Notes: generated by a model not told the origin, from the letters alone. A stretch of 64,000 bases of DNA from Aurantiacibacter sp. D1-12 (GCF_028858515.1 NZ_JAPJZJ010000001.1:248001-312000); one strand, 5' to 3'. Shown: positions 17,378 to 26,780, counted from the stretch's first letter. Translations and numbers: made by a program.

Positions 17378-17911
17378 CTAGCCCATTGTCTGCGGGCCAA
17401 GATTCGCATCAAGGTCGCGCGGGCGGGCGAAGTGGACGAGCCTGCCGCACTCCGGCGCAAGATCGCTCCAGTCTTCGATTTCGAGCTCGAACATTGCAAA
17501 TGCAGCGGTCGGGTACTTCCGCATCACATTATGAAACAGGTCGTTCTCGTCTTCATGCGCGACCAGGTTGAGCGCCAGCTCCTGCATTCCCGGGTTATGG
17601 GCGATGACCAGCACCGCATCACTATTACCGGCATGTCTGCTCACCAGTGTCATGAGAGTGGAGGCGTCTGCAAGGTATGCCTTTTCATCGAACGTAACGG
17701 GCAGATCGAGTTCGCTTGCGTCCAGTGTCCGCTTTACCCGTTCCGCCGGACTGGCAATGGCCATGTCCCAGTTGGCGCCATATTCACGGATATAGTCGCC
17801 CATCAGCTTGGCACCGCGTCTGCCACGATCATTCAGGCCGCGATCGAAATCCCGCAGGCTGAGATCGTCCCAATCGGATTTGGCGTGGCGCAGCAGGCCG
17901 AGGCGTTTCAA
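17378..17911 (-). CDS. Histidine phosphatase family protein (SixA-like)
   Basis: A protein of about 177 residues with the phosphatase opening LGLLRHAKSDW, in which RHA replaces the classic RHG as in SixA, and a second catalytic His in VIAHNPGMQEL. SixA-type enzymes remove phosphate from phosphohistidine of phosphotransfer proteins. The TTG at 17911 is chosen because it lies directly before LKRLGLLRH and overlaps the stop of the upstream helicase gene (TTGA). This implies coupled translation. An ATG further upstream (17947) would add residues inside the helicase gene. Confidence 0.84.
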   Translation of the reverse strand: MKRLGLLRHAKSDWDDLSLRDFDRGLNDRGRRGAKLMGDYIREYGANWDMAIASPAERVKRTLDASELDLPVTFDEKAYLADASTLMTLVSRHAGNSDAVLVIAHNPGMQELALNLVAHEDENDLFHNVMRKYPTAAFAMFELEIEDWSDLAPECGRLVHFARPRDLDANLGPQTMG

Positions 17912-20640
17912 ACTGGTGTGTCCTCTTGTCTTTCGTCCGCAACGCACGAAACACCGCTGGCCACGCGTTGTAAAGCCTCATCAAGCGAAAGCCGGATAAT
18001 CGGCACACCTTTGGGAAAGGCGCTTAGTAACCGGCTGGGAAAGGCGGAGGAGAGTACAATGAAATGGCCCTTGTCATTACGGCTGCGGATCAGGCGTCCG
18101 AAGGCTTGCGCTAGTCGCCCGCGAATGATCCGGTCATCGTAGGCGCTGCCTCCTTGGGCTGCGCGGCGGGCGCGGTGGAGAATGCTGGGCTTGGGCCATG
18201 GAACCTGCTCCATGACCACACAGCGCAGACTCTCGCCCGGAACGTCCACGCCATCGCGCAAGGCATCGGTACCCAGCAGACTGGAGCGCGGATCGTCGCG
18301 GAAGATATCGACCAAAGTGCCCGTATCGATTGGGTCGACGTGCTGGGCGAACAAAGGCAATCCGGCGCGGGCAAGCCTGTCGGCAATGCGCCCGTGCACT
18401 GCACGCAGTCTTCTGATCGCTGTGAACAGGCCGAGCACCCCGCCGCCCGATGCCTCGATAATCCGCGCATATGCTCCGGCGAGCCCTGCAAGGCCGCCCT
18501 TTTTCACATCGGTGACGATCAGCACCTCGGCGTTGTTGGCGTAGTCGAACGGGCTTTCGGCCTCCGTCACACGCGGCTGGACTTCGATATGCGGCGCGCC
18601 TGAGCGGGCTATAGCGGATTCCCAGTCACGCCCTTCGGCTAGCCGGTCTGTCAGCGTGGCGCTGGTCAGCATGACGCCATGCGCGCCCTCCAGCACGGTG
18701 TTGGCAAAAGGCTTCATCGGATCGAGGAAGTGGCGGTAGAGACCGATGTCGAACTCGCGCGTATCGTTGCGGTCAACCGCCAGCCAGTCGACAAATTCGG
18801 GATCGGCGGGGCCGCCAAGTCGCCCGAGCAGTGCTTCCCATGCCGCCAACGTATCGATCCGCCAGCTGAGTGAGAAGCGCGCGCCGTCGATGCGTGCTCT
18901 GCCTTGGCCATCGAGCCAGTCGGGTGCCTCTTCCAGCATAGCTTCCAAGCGGACGCCCAACTTGATCAGAGGAATACGGATTGCAGACAGGGCCTGGGCT
19001 GCATTTTGTGCGAGCTCGATAAAGTTGCCTTCCAGTCCGGCCGCTTCGGTCTCGATCCCGTACCCTGCGTCCGCTGCGCCGCTTTCATCGCGAGCATAGG
19101 TCACCCCGCGAACGGCAGCGAGCAGAGTTTCGATCTCCCCTGACGGCGCATTCTCTGCGATGCGGCCTAGCCAGCCATCGGAAGGAAGCGCGAGCGCGGC
19201 ATCGCGTGCCGCCTCAATCGCTTCGCCGCCCGCCTCGTCATAGCTGGCAACATCGGCGAGACGGGCAGAGAGTCCGCGCCTGCGGCCCTTGGAACCACGT
19301 TCCGGCCCAATGATCCAACGGCGAAGTTCGATGGCCTCCTGTCCGGTGAGTGCGGCAGAGAAGGTACTGTCGGCTGCATCAAAAACGTGGTGCCCCTCGT
19401 CAAAAATGATGCGGGTGGGACGTTGCGCATGGTCTCGCCCGCGCGCCGCATTGACCATTACCAGTGCATGGTTGGCGATCACCAAATCAGCCTGCGCGGA
19501 AGCTCTCGCAGCGCGCTCGATAAAGCACTTCCGGTAGTGCGGGCAGCCTGCATAGACGCATTCACCGCGCTGATCGGTGAGCGATTTGATAGCGCGGTTG
19601 CGGAACAGCGTGCCCAGCCATCCGGGAAGGTCTCCACCGATCATGTCGCCATCGCGGGTAAACGCCGCCCACCGCGCCACCAACTGCGCGACGACTGCCG
19701 CGCGGCCGCCAAAGCCGCCTTGTACAGCATCTTCCAGATTGAGCAGGCAGAGGTAGTTCTCTCGTCCCTTGCGAATGATCACTGGTCGTGACCCGTCTGC
19801 ACGCTTCTCCGGCCATGCACGGCGGCTTTCGGCACGCAACTGGCGCTGCAGGTTCTTAGTATAGGTACTTACCCAGACCGTGCCCTTAGCTTCGCGCGAC
19901 CAGAGTGATGCCGGGGCGAGATAGCCCAGTGTCTTGCCGATGCCCGTACCCGCCTCGGCCAGTAGGACGTGCGGTCGCGCATGCTTCTCGCGCGGGGCAA
20001 AGATGTTTCTGACTGCGCCGGCATAATTGCGTTGGCCTTCGCGCCTTTCCGCGCCCTCTCCGGTCAGATATTCAAGCTCATCAAGGATTACAGCCTCAGG
20101 AAGATTTACTTGTCCCGGCTGCGGCCGCTCGGGTACTTCCTCCCACTCAGGCAGGCGGGCAAAGAGCCATCGCTCAGCTTTTTCCGGCTGGCGAATGTGC
20201 GGCGCGAGGACCGGTGCCCACGGCCAGCGCAGCTTGGCGAGCGATTGCAGCACGCTCCATGCACCTTCACGCTCGGCCCAATCCTCTTTCTCACAGCGCG
20301 CAAGCAGTTCGCCTGCCGCCAGTTGCAAAAATTCCGGCACATTGGATCCATCAGCAGGCTCGTCCAGCCCAAGCGCATGCGCCAGCCCTTTGGGCGTGGG
20401 CACACAGAACTTCGCGGGATGGATGAAGGCGAACAGCTCGAGAAGGTCGAGGCCCGAGAGGTCAGGGTATCCCAAACGCGTCGCGATCAGTGGGGCGTTC
20501 ACGATAAGGTGCGGCGTATCGGCCGCTGACATCACCGCCTCACCCTTGGAAATCCCGTGCGTTTCACAATTCACAGCGCGCGCCCAGCTGCCCGCATGGC
20601 TGGCGTGCAGAGCGGGAAGGGGGAGAGGATGCGCAGCCAT
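17908..20640 (-). CDS. ATP-dependent DNA helicase, DinG/XPD-like with Fe-S cluster
   Basis: A 910-residue superfamily 2 helicase. It has Walker A (EAGTGIGKT), a DEAH-type box IFDEGHHVF and a cysteine group (ECVYAGCPHYRKC) placed between them, the usual position of the 4Fe-4S cluster in DinG/XPD helicases. The C-terminal helicase motifs (TSATLTDRL, DGVDVPGESL, RLIRSRNDKG) are intact. The start is set at ATG 20640 (MAAHPLPLPALHASH), which matches the N-terminus I know from sphingomonad homologues; the open frame extends upstream to 20712. DinG-type enzymes unwind R-loops and damaged DNA. Confidence 0.9.
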   Translation of the reverse strand: MAAHPLPLPALHASHAGSWARAVNCETHGISKGEAVMSAADTPHLIVNAPLIATRLGYPDLSGLDLLELFAFIHPAKFCVPTPKGLAHALGLDEPADGSNVPEFLQLAAGELLARCEKEDWAEREGAWSVLQSLAKLRWPWAPVLAPHIRQPEKAERWLFARLPEWEEVPERPQPGQVNLPEAVILDELEYLTGEGAERREGQRNYAGAVRNIFAPREKHARPHVLLAEAGTGIGKTLGYLAPASLWSREAKGTVWVSTYTKNLQRQLRAESRRAWPEKRADGSRPVIIRKGRENYLCLLNLEDAVQGGFGGRAAVVAQLVARWAAFTRDGDMIGGDLPGWLGTLFRNRAIKSLTDQRGECVYAGCPHYRKCFIERAARASAQADLVIANHALVMVNAARGRDHAQRPTRIIFDEGHHVFDAADSTFSAALTGQEAIELRRWIIGPERGSKGRRRGLSARLADVASYDEAGGEAIEAARDAALALPSDGWLGRIAENAPSGEIETLLAAVRGVTYARDESGAADAGYGIETEAAGLEGNFIELAQNAAQALSAIRIPLIKLGVRLEAMLEEAPDWLDGQGRARIDGARFSLSWRIDTLAAWEALLGRLGGPADPEFVDWLAVDRNDTREFDIGLYRHFLDPMKPFANTVLEGAHGVMLTSATLTDRLAEGRDWESAIARSGAPHIEVQPRVTEAESPFDYANNAEVLIVTDVKKGGLAGLAGAYARIIEASGGGVLGLFTAIRRLRAVHGRIADRLARAGLPLFAQHVDPIDTGTLVDIFRDDPRSSLLGTDALRDGVDVPGESLRCVVMEQVPWPKPSILHRARRAAQGGSAYDDRIIRGRLAQAFGRLIRSRNDKGHFIVLSSAFPSRLLSAFPKGVPIIRLSLDEALQRVASGVSCVADERQEDTPV

Positions 20641-21003
20641 CGGTGCCACTATCGCGCATGAGAACGAAATGTAAACATCGAGGGCATTCGCCCCAACAAA
20701 TATCCCCGCCAATCAGGCGGATCCGTGGTACGCGAGGAGAGTTACGGCTTTGCCGATGGCAGTGAGTAATGCTGCACTGTCTCTGCTATATGGTGTCAAA
20801 CGGTCAGGTGTCGTGCGTAATTGTGAGCCATCGCGGCGCGTGAATTCGGCATATTTCCGCCATAATTGCGCTCGCCTCACCGCAGCGCGCATTCTGTTCG
20901 CCTGATTTCCAATCTCTCAAGATATTGAAATATAAACATTAAAATTTTGACTGAACGATTGTTCAGGAAACTCGACGAAAATGTGGCGCGTTGGTTGGGT
21001 GTT
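20641..21003. other. Intergenic region between helicase and envelope protein genes
   Basis: About 360 bases without a convincing gene. The final 70 bases are AT-rich (20925-20950) and end in a 16-bp palindrome, so this part probably holds the promoter of the gene at 21004. Nothing else was recognised in the rest. Confidence 0.5.
20951..20966. promoter_or_regulatory. Palindrome CTGAACGATTGTTCAG, candidate operator
   Basis: Arms CTGAAC and GTTCAG around the centre GATT, 38 bases before the ATG at 21004. A perfect version with the centre AATT lies in front of the similar gene at 22361. This indicates a shared regulator, possibly of the TetR type. The regulator is unknown. Confidence 0.5.
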
Positions 21004-22164
21004 ATGAAGAAAACATACACACTCGCTCGTTGTGCCACTTCCGCGATTGCTGCGGCAGTGGCCTTTGGTTCCACGCAGGCGGCCGCTCAGGACGCATCTG
21101 GAGAGGCTCCGCAAGCTGCGGAATCCGGTACAGTTGCCCCTGCCGAGCAGCCGATCCTGCTCAACCCGATCAATCCGGGGCAGCCGGTCATTGTGACGCC
21201 GCTTCCTCAGGAGGCGACGGAGCCTGCGCCGGCTGCGGAGCAGAGCGCTACACAGCGCAACATTTCCGCGCCCGTGGTGCAAGAAGCGCCGATTGAAACC
21301 GCATCAATGGCGGACGAGACCGCCGCAACCGAAACCGCTGACGCGACCGCTCCCGCTACGTCCTCAGCAACCCGTGCGACTGCAGCCCAGAGTCAGCCGA
21401 CGATCGCGACACCTGCGTCTGCGGACACAAGTGAAAGTGCCCTGATCGGCGATCGCGTTGAGGCTCCGCTCGATAGCGAAACCGCTGTTCTACCACCAGT
21501 TCCAGCCCAATCGGTGAGCGACATTGCTGCAGCGTCTGACAATGCTGCCGCTAGCGGTACTGCCACCCTGATGACGCCCGAAGCGCGCTATTTGCTGTTG
21601 GGCGGCGGTGGTCTCGTGGTTCTAATCCTGCTCGGCATTCTCGTTGCCCGTAAGCGTCGTGTGCCCCCTGCAAAGCAGGCGCGCATTGCAACGATGCAGA
21701 ATGCTAAACCTGCAACCGCAAAGCCGGTGATGGCAGAGTCGCTGCCAGCGACTACGGCAACCCACATTGCTGAGCCGGTGGTATCGGCTGAAGAGGCGGA
21801 CATGGCTTTCGTGACCCCCGGCGCGGAAAAGGAAGCGGTGGCAGTGTCAAACGTAACGCCAATGGCGACTTTCACTCCTAAAGATAAAGGCACCGAAGGG
21901 CCCGCGACCGCAGGCGCATCCACACCGCTTCCGCGCAGCAAGCCTGCAACGTTGGAAGAGCGCGTGGCGCTGATCGATCGCATCGCCAATGCGAAGCCGG
22001 ACCGGGCCAATCCCTTCAGCTCGATGAAGGCGCGCCGTCGTCGGGCAAGGCTGATCGTGCAGTCGCTCGATCGCAAGTTCCGCAATGGCTCGTTTATCGA
22101 CTTTAGTCAGTATCCGTCGAATTGGCCGCATCTTGCGCGCCGTGAGGAAGCAATTGCGGCTTAG
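21004..22164 (+). CDS. Ala/Pro-rich exported single-pass membrane protein, hypothetical
   Basis: A 386-residue protein starting MKKTYTLARC. It has a signal peptide ending near AQA/AAAQ (about residue 28), a long low-complexity Ala/Pro/Thr/Glu-rich region, one hydrophobic segment (ARYLLLGGGGLVVLILLG, about 195-220) followed by RKRR and a cytoplasmic-like tail. The tail ends in a conserved-looking segment with KPATLEERVALIDRIANAKP and NPFSSMKARRRRARLIVQSL. I do not recognise a function. The layout resembles the protein at 22361, and both are preceded by nearly the same palindrome, so they are probably co-regulated. Confidence 0.7.
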   Translation: MKKTYTLARCATSAIAAAVAFGSTQAAAQDASGEAPQAAESGTVAPAEQPILLNPINPGQPVIVTPLPQEATEPAPAAEQSATQRNISAPVVQEAPIETASMADETAATETADATAPATSSATRATAAQSQPTIATPASADTSESALIGDRVEAPLDSETAVLPPVPAQSVSDIAAASDNAAASGTATLMTPEARYLLLGGGGLVVLILLGILVARKRRVPPAKQARIATMQNAKPATAKPVMAESLPATTATHIAEPVVSAEEADMAFVTPGAEKEAVAVSNVTPMATFTPKDKGTEGPATAGASTPLPRSKPATLEERVALIDRIANAKPDRANPFSSMKARRRRARLIVQSLDRKFRNGSFIDFSQYPSNWPHLARREEAIAA

Positions 22165-22191
22165 GCTCGCAATCGATTGACCTGGCTATGG

Positions 22192-22228
22192 GAGAGGCGG
22201 TGTGTCTGAGGGCATGCCGCCTCTCTTT
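22192..22228 (+). terminator. Rho-independent terminator
   Basis: Stem GAGAGGCGG (22192-22200) pairs with CCGCCTCTC (22217-22225), followed by TTT. It lies 28 bases after the stop at 22164 and ends that transcript before the second palindrome-preceded gene. Confidence 0.7.
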
Positions 22229-22315
22229 ACTTGCGATTACAAGGTTGAGCGAGCCGGCAATCCGACCGCAAAATGCAGCCGTTTCGTCGCAGCTCGGGCA
22301 ATGCTGTGATGCATT

Positions 22316-22331
22316 CTGAACAATTGTTCAG
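22316..22331. promoter_or_regulatory. Perfect palindrome CTGAACAATTGTTCAG, candidate operator
   Basis: A perfect 16-bp palindrome 30 bases before ATG 22361. It differs from the copy at 20951 only in the first base of the 4-bp centre, and both are followed by a further G. This is the strongest sign that the two flanking genes are under one regulator. Confidence 0.55.
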
Positions 22332-22360
22332 GCGGGCGTCACGCAAGATGCGTATGGGCT

Positions 22361-23335
22361 TTGCCGATGTCGTCACGCCAAATTGCACTCGCCTTGGTTC
22401 TTCTTATGGCGCCCGCTTCTGCCGCAGCGCAGGATACGGGCACGCCTGCGCCCGTACCGACGCCGATAACGCCGGTGCAAACGATCCCGAGCGACTTCAG
22501 ACTCGATCCGGGTGAAGGGGAGCAGGCGCCTCAGGAGCCTGGTCCAGTGCCAAGTTCCACAGCATCGACAACGCCCCAGCCAGCGGCGACCTCGGCACCC
22601 GTTGTTCAATCTGTTCCTGAGGATGCTGGAGCGACACCTGCTCCACAGCCTTCAAGCCGGACGGGGCGGACGCAAGATCCGGCTACATCGGTTGGTCCAC
22701 AAGTTACGCCGCAATCGCCTCAGCCAACTGCAACAGAGGGTTTGAATCCACAGGTAGTCCCTACCGCAGAGGCTCCTGGCGCGACTGCCGGACCTTCGAT
22801 CAGCCGTACACAAGATGGCGTTCCTTCATCTGATGCACCTGAAACGCAGGGCGAAGGCTGGGGCTACTGGCCAGCGATGCTGGGCGCGTTGCTCGCCGCC
22901 TTGCTCGGTAGCTTTGTGTGGTTCAGGCGTCGCCAGAGAGAGGATGCCGAAACCTTGGTAGAGCGGCCGCAGGTGATCCAGGCAGAGCCTTCCAAGGCAC
23001 CGGAAATGCCGAACTCCTCGACCGGATCGCTCAGTCCAACGAGCCAAGACAAGGTGGCCGACACTACCATCGGATCGCTCGTCTCCGCAGGGTCGGTCAA
23101 TCCCGCGACGCTCGTTTCGACCGGCCAACCGCGAAACCGGCAGATGCTCGGGCATGGCGAGCCTACTCCGCAGACCCCGCCTTCGTCCGCTCCTACAGGC
23201 ATGGTCACAACCAATCTTGCCGCCAAGCGCCGGGCCGAGGCCGAAGCTATCGAGAAGGCCCGGCGGGAAGTGCAAGAACGGCAAAAACAATCACAGGTCA
23301 GGATCAACCGAAGCATCAACTTCGACTGGGGCTAA
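22361..23335 (+). CDS. Pro/Thr-rich exported single-pass membrane protein, hypothetical
   Basis: A 324-residue protein with a signal peptide (MPMSSRQIALALVLLM, cleavage near ASAAAQ, residue 24). It continues with a long Pro/Thr/Gln-rich region containing TSAPVVQSVPED, a hydrophobic segment (YWPAMLGALLAALLGSFVWF, about 168-188) followed by RRRQRE and a polar tail ending in KSQVRINRSINFDWG. The SAPVVQ stretch also occurs in the protein at 21004. The two may be distant paralogues. No catalytic motif is visible; a structural or scaffold role in the envelope is only a guess. Confidence 0.7.
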   Translation: MPMSSRQIALALVLLMAPASAAAQDTGTPAPVPTPITPVQTIPSDFRLDPGEGEQAPQEPGPVPSSTASTTPQPAATSAPVVQSVPEDAGATPAPQPSSRTGRTQDPATSVGPQVTPQSPQPTATEGLNPQVVPTAEAPGATAGPSISRTQDGVPSSDAPETQGEGWGYWPAMLGALLAALLGSFVWFRRRQREDAETLVERPQVIQAEPSKAPEMPNSSTGSLSPTSQDKVADTTIGSLVSAGSVNPATLVSTGQPRNRQMLGHGEPTPQTPPSSAPTGMVTTNLAAKRRAEAEAIEKARREVQERQKQSQVRINRSINFDWG

Positions 23336-23350
23336 ATCTGCGCGGTAAGG

Positions 23351-24214
23351 TCAGTCGATTGTCTGCTGTTCGACGCGCAGGGGCTCGGGAAACATGTTGG
23401 TGACGATGGGGAACGGGATTTCGATGTCTGCTGCATCGAGGCCCTTTTTGATCGCCTTGATCGCCTCGCTCTTGGTTTCCCGGAGATCGCGAGATGAGGA
23501 TTGCGCATACCAGCGGACGAGGAAATTGATCGAGCTGCCTCCAAATTCGTCTGCAAAGACATCTATCGGACGATCCTGGACCAGGGCATCTACCGTCTGC
23601 ATCGCTTCACGGATTACCCGCTGCGCCAGTTCCAGATCGGCATCATAGCTTACGCCAACGACCACTTCGTTGCGGCGTACCGTGTCGTCTGTCAGAATTT
23701 CGACCGCGTTCTTGAATAGTATGGAATTGGGCATGACTGTCAGCTCGTTCGATAGCTGACGGATGTAGGTTTCGCGCAGCGTGATCTTTTCAACCTTGCC
23801 CAGCACTCCTTCGCACTCGATCAGATCGCCAATACGCATTTTCTCGCGGAGCATGATCAGTACCCCGGCGAGGAAGTTCTCGAAAATATCCTGAAATGCA
23901 AAGCCGATGGCGAGTGCGCCGATTCCAAGGCCAGCGATCAACCCGGCTGGCGTAAAGCCGGGTATCGCCACGATCAGCGCGAGCATGATGCCCAGAATCC
24001 AGACCGCCAATTTGGCGAGCGTATGAATCAACTGTCGCAGGGATGGGCGCAGATCCGCTTTGCCGACGATCTTGTCGGCAATCTTCGTCGCAAAGTTGGC
24101 CACAAGGGCGGTCAGGATGAGGACAACCAGCGCGATCGCCAGGTTGGGCAGCATGGCGATCAAACCTTGCCACATGTCGAAGACCTGACGCTGCAGGGTC
24201 TCTATGTAATTCAA
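23351..24214 (-). CDS. Mechanosensitive ion channel, MscS family
   Basis: A 287-residue small MscS-type channel with three N-terminal hydrophobic segments. The third is the pore helix, rich in Gly/Ala (PAGLIAGLGIGALAIGFAFQDIFENFLAG), and is followed by the beta domain (IGDLIECEGVLGKVEKI). This matches MscS topology. A TTG at 24214 with GGAG eight bases upstream is the likely start; an ATG at 24175 is the alternative. The channel releases solutes under osmotic downshock. It is divergent from lysK. Confidence 0.88.
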   Translation of the reverse strand: MNYIETLQRQVFDMWQGLIAMLPNLAIALVVLILTALVANFATKIADKIVGKADLRPSLRQLIHTLAKLAVWILGIMLALIVAIPGFTPAGLIAGLGIGALAIGFAFQDIFENFLAGVLIMLREKMRIGDLIECEGVLGKVEKITLRETYIRQLSNELTVMPNSILFKNAVEILTDDTVRRNEVVVGVSYDADLELAQRVIREAMQTVDALVQDRPIDVFADEFGGSSINFLVRWYAQSSSRDLRETKSEAIKAIKKGLDAADIEIPFPIVTNMFPEPLRVEQQTID

Positions 24215-24324
24215 AACGTGCTCCGTCCATAAAATGGGTTTGCTTTGCCAACGGCAGGGGAAACGCCTTGTTCCGAAATGTCTTCGCACTTGCGAAATGG
24301 ACGTGCTTGGGCAAAAGGCGGCTT

Positions 24325-25956
24325 ATGACATTCAGCACCGAACTCATCGAAGCAGCTCGCAATTCCAAGGCCTGGCCCTTTCAGGAGGCCCAGAGGCTGT
24401 TCAAACGCTATCGGGACGGAAAGCCCGGTGGCGAGCCTGTGCTGTTTGAGACGGGCTACGGTCCGAGTGGTCTGCCGCATATCGGCACGTTCCAGGAGGT
24501 CTTGCGTACGACCTTTGTGCGCCGTGCCTATGAGATCGTTGCTGCCGATGCGGACGGCAATCCCGCGTCGACGCGGCTTGTTGCATTCAGCGACGATATG
24601 GATGGTCTGCGCAAAGTGCCTGACAACATCCCAAACAAGGCTGTGCTGGAAGAGAACCTGCACAAGCCACTCAGCCGCATTCCCGATCCATTCGAGAAGT
24701 ACGAGAGCTTTGCCGCGCACAACAACGCAATGCTGCGCGAATTCCTCGACCGCTTCGGCTTTGACTACGAGTTCGTCGCCTCAAGCGATCGCTACAATTC
24801 GGGTGCGTTCGATGATGCTCTGCGCGGTGTGTTGCGTAATAATCAGGCGATCCTCGACATCATGCTGCCCACACTGCGGGCGGAGCGTGCGGCAACCTAC
24901 TCGCCGATCATGCCGATCAGCCCGGCGACGGGGCACGTTTTGCAGGTCCCGGTCGAAGTGGTGGACGCCGACGAAGGCATTGTTCGCTTCACCGATGAAG
25001 ACGGCAGCGTTGTCGAGCAGAGCGCGCTGGGCGGCATGTCCAAGCTGCAGTGGAAGGTTGACTTTGCGATGCGCTGGGTCGCGTTGGGCGTCGATTATGA
25101 AATGTATGGAAAGGACCTGACTGACACCGGCGTGCAGTCGGGTCGGATCGCTAAGGTGCTTGGCGGGCGCAAGCCTGAGGGGCTGATTTACGAGCTGTTC
25201 CTCGATGCCAATGGGGAGAAGATATCCAAGTCGAAGGGTAATGGCCTGACGATCGAGGAATGGTTGACCTACGGTAGTGAAGAGAGCCTTGGCCACTACA
25301 TCTACGCCAATCCCAAGAGCGCGAAGCAGCTGCACGTCGGCGTGATCCCGCGCGCGGTTGACGAGTACTGGCAGTTCCGCGGCAACATTACCGATCAGCC
25401 GGTCGACAAGCAGATGGGTAACCCCGCGTGGCACCTGTTGCGTGCCAACAGCGGCGGCACCGCAAATCCACCTGCGGGTGCTGGTGATACCCTGCCCGTG
25501 ACCTACGGCCTCCTGCTCAACCTTGTCGGTGTGCTCGGGGCGGAGGCTGATCGCGATCAGGTCTGGTCCTACCTTGGTAACTACGTGGAAGACGCACGGC
25601 CAGAGGCGCATCCGGCGCTCGATGTGCTTGTGGAGAAGGCGCTCGCCTACAACCGGGATTTCATCGCCCCAACGCTCGTCAAGCGCGCGCCCGAAGCGAA
25701 CGAGGCAGCGGCACTCAAGGCGCTCGATGCGCGGCTGGCAGAGGTTCCTGCGGATATGCCTGCCGAGGACTTGCAGACCATCGTTTACGAGATCGGCAAG
25801 GATGAGACCTTTGCATTCGAGTCCCTGCGTGACTGGTTCAAGGCGCAGTACGAGACGCTGCTCGGTTCTGCACAGGGCCCGCGTATGGGTAGCTTTATCG
25901 CGCTGTATGGCGTCGAGAATACGCGCAAGCTGATTGCCGAGGCACTCGCTCGCTAA
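24325..25956 (+). CDS. lysK: Lysyl-tRNA synthetase, class I
   Basis: A class I LysRS, the archaeal-type enzyme used in place of class II LysRS in many alphaproteobacteria. The 543-residue protein has the HIGH-type motif PHIGTF (His52-Ile53-Gly54) after GYGPSGL and a KMSKS-type KISKS at 299-303. The start at 24325 (MTFSTELIEA) is chosen over an in-frame ATG at 24268 because homologues begin there. No second LysRS is seen in the window. Confidence 0.95.
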   Translation: MTFSTELIEAARNSKAWPFQEAQRLFKRYRDGKPGGEPVLFETGYGPSGLPHIGTFQEVLRTTFVRRAYEIVAADADGNPASTRLVAFSDDMDGLRKVPDNIPNKAVLEENLHKPLSRIPDPFEKYESFAAHNNAMLREFLDRFGFDYEFVASSDRYNSGAFDDALRGVLRNNQAILDIMLPTLRAERAATYSPIMPISPATGHVLQVPVEVVDADEGIVRFTDEDGSVVEQSALGGMSKLQWKVDFAMRWVALGVDYEMYGKDLTDTGVQSGRIAKVLGGRKPEGLIYELFLDANGEKISKSKGNGLTIEEWLTYGSEESLGHYIYANPKSAKQLHVGVIPRAVDEYWQFRGNITDQPVDKQMGNPAWHLLRANSGGTANPPAGAGDTLPVTYGLLLNLVGVLGAEADRDQVWSYLGNYVEDARPEAHPALDVLVEKALAYNRDFIAPTLVKRAPEANEAAALKALDARLAEVPADMPAEDLQTIVYEIGKDETFAFESLRDWFKAQYETLLGSAQGPRMGSFIALYGVENTRKLIAEALAR

Positions 25957-25962
25957 GCGCGG

Positions 25963-26646
25963 TCAGTTCCAGCTCTTCGTCCGGTACCATTTGGTGATGA
26001 TGTACTTGCTGCCCTGCTGAACGGGGCGGCCGGCGTGCATCGTCATCGTGTTGGTAATGCCATCGGGCTTGGCGTTGTTCCATGCGAGCAGGACGCCCGG
26101 CTTGGGTTCGATCGAGATGCCGATATCGGTGAACTCGGTCGCGCCGCCTGCTTCCACGTCATTGAGGAACACCATCGTCGTGTAGCTGCGCTGGCCGCCA
26201 CGGCCCATTTCCAGATCCCAGTAGCTGGTGTTCGGATGGAACCAGTCATGATGCGGCTGGAATTCCTGCCCCGGCATATAGCGCTGGCCCTGCACGGTCT
26301 CGCCAAAGCTGGAATCTACGCCGAGCAGATCGTCGATCCGGCGGCTGATCTTCTTCACGAAGGGATCGTGCGGATCGACATCGCCCGAATAGCTGGTGCG
26401 GTATCCCGCCGAATAGTCGATATCGAACACCTGGCTTGGCCGCGCGGTGGCATCGATCAGCTCCATCATCTTGCGGCACTCGTCCGCCGTCATGAAGTCG
26501 CCGACAGCGTAGAGCTCTACCTCGTCACTCGGCACTTTGTAGGCGGCGGGATTGTCGGCCAGTCGTTCGCGCACGCGTTTGCCGACGCTCTTCAGGCCCG
26601 CCTGATCGGCATTGGGCGGAAACTCACTCTTCGTTTCGGTGCTCAT
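25963..26646 (-). CDS. 2-oxoglutarate/Fe(II)-dependent prolyl 4-hydroxylase-like protein
   Basis: A 227-residue protein with the iron ligands His132-x-Asp134 (PHHDWF) and distal His204 (MHAGRPV), followed by Lys214 (GSKYIITKWYR), the probable 2-oxoglutarate anchor. The EAGGATEFTDIG stretch is typical of the P4Hc domain. Substrate is unknown; bacterial relatives hydroxylate prolines of elongation factor Tu or ribosomal proteins. It is convergent with lysK, 6 bp apart. A second P4Hc protein in this window (43061-44173) is fused to a redoxin domain. Confidence 0.87.
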   Translation of the reverse strand: MSTETKSEFPPNADQAGLKSVGKRVRERLADNPAAYKVPSDEVELYAVGDFMTADECRKMMELIDATARPSQVFDIDYSAGYRTSYSGDVDPHDPFVKKISRRIDDLLGVDSSFGETVQGQRYMPGQEFQPHHDWFHPNTSYWDLEMGRGGQRSYTTMVFLNDVEAGGATEFTDIGISIEPKPGVLLAWNNAKPDGITNTMTMHAGRPVQQGSKYIITKWYRTKSWN

Positions 26647-26707
26647 ATGGGTAAGAGCTTTTCCACCCGATCAGCCTGTAGGCAAGCCCCTTTTGCCCAG
26701 CTACGCC

Positions 26708-26738
26708 AAAACCCCCCGCCAACAGGGCGACGGGGGGC
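26708..26738 (-). terminator. Rho-independent terminator of the RcnB-like gene
   Basis: On the minus strand, CCCCCCG pairs with CGGGGGG and is followed by TTTT. It lies about 45 bases after the stop of the gene at 26781. Confidence 0.65.
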
Positions 26739-26780
26739 CATTACCGGCCACTCGCTCCGGCAATGTGAGGAGAGCTGGCG

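Noticed and set aside
20951-22331. LexA (SOS) boxes
   Set aside because: Alphaproteobacterial LexA sites are direct repeats (GTTC-N7-GTTC), while these are inverted; genes downstream are envelope proteins.
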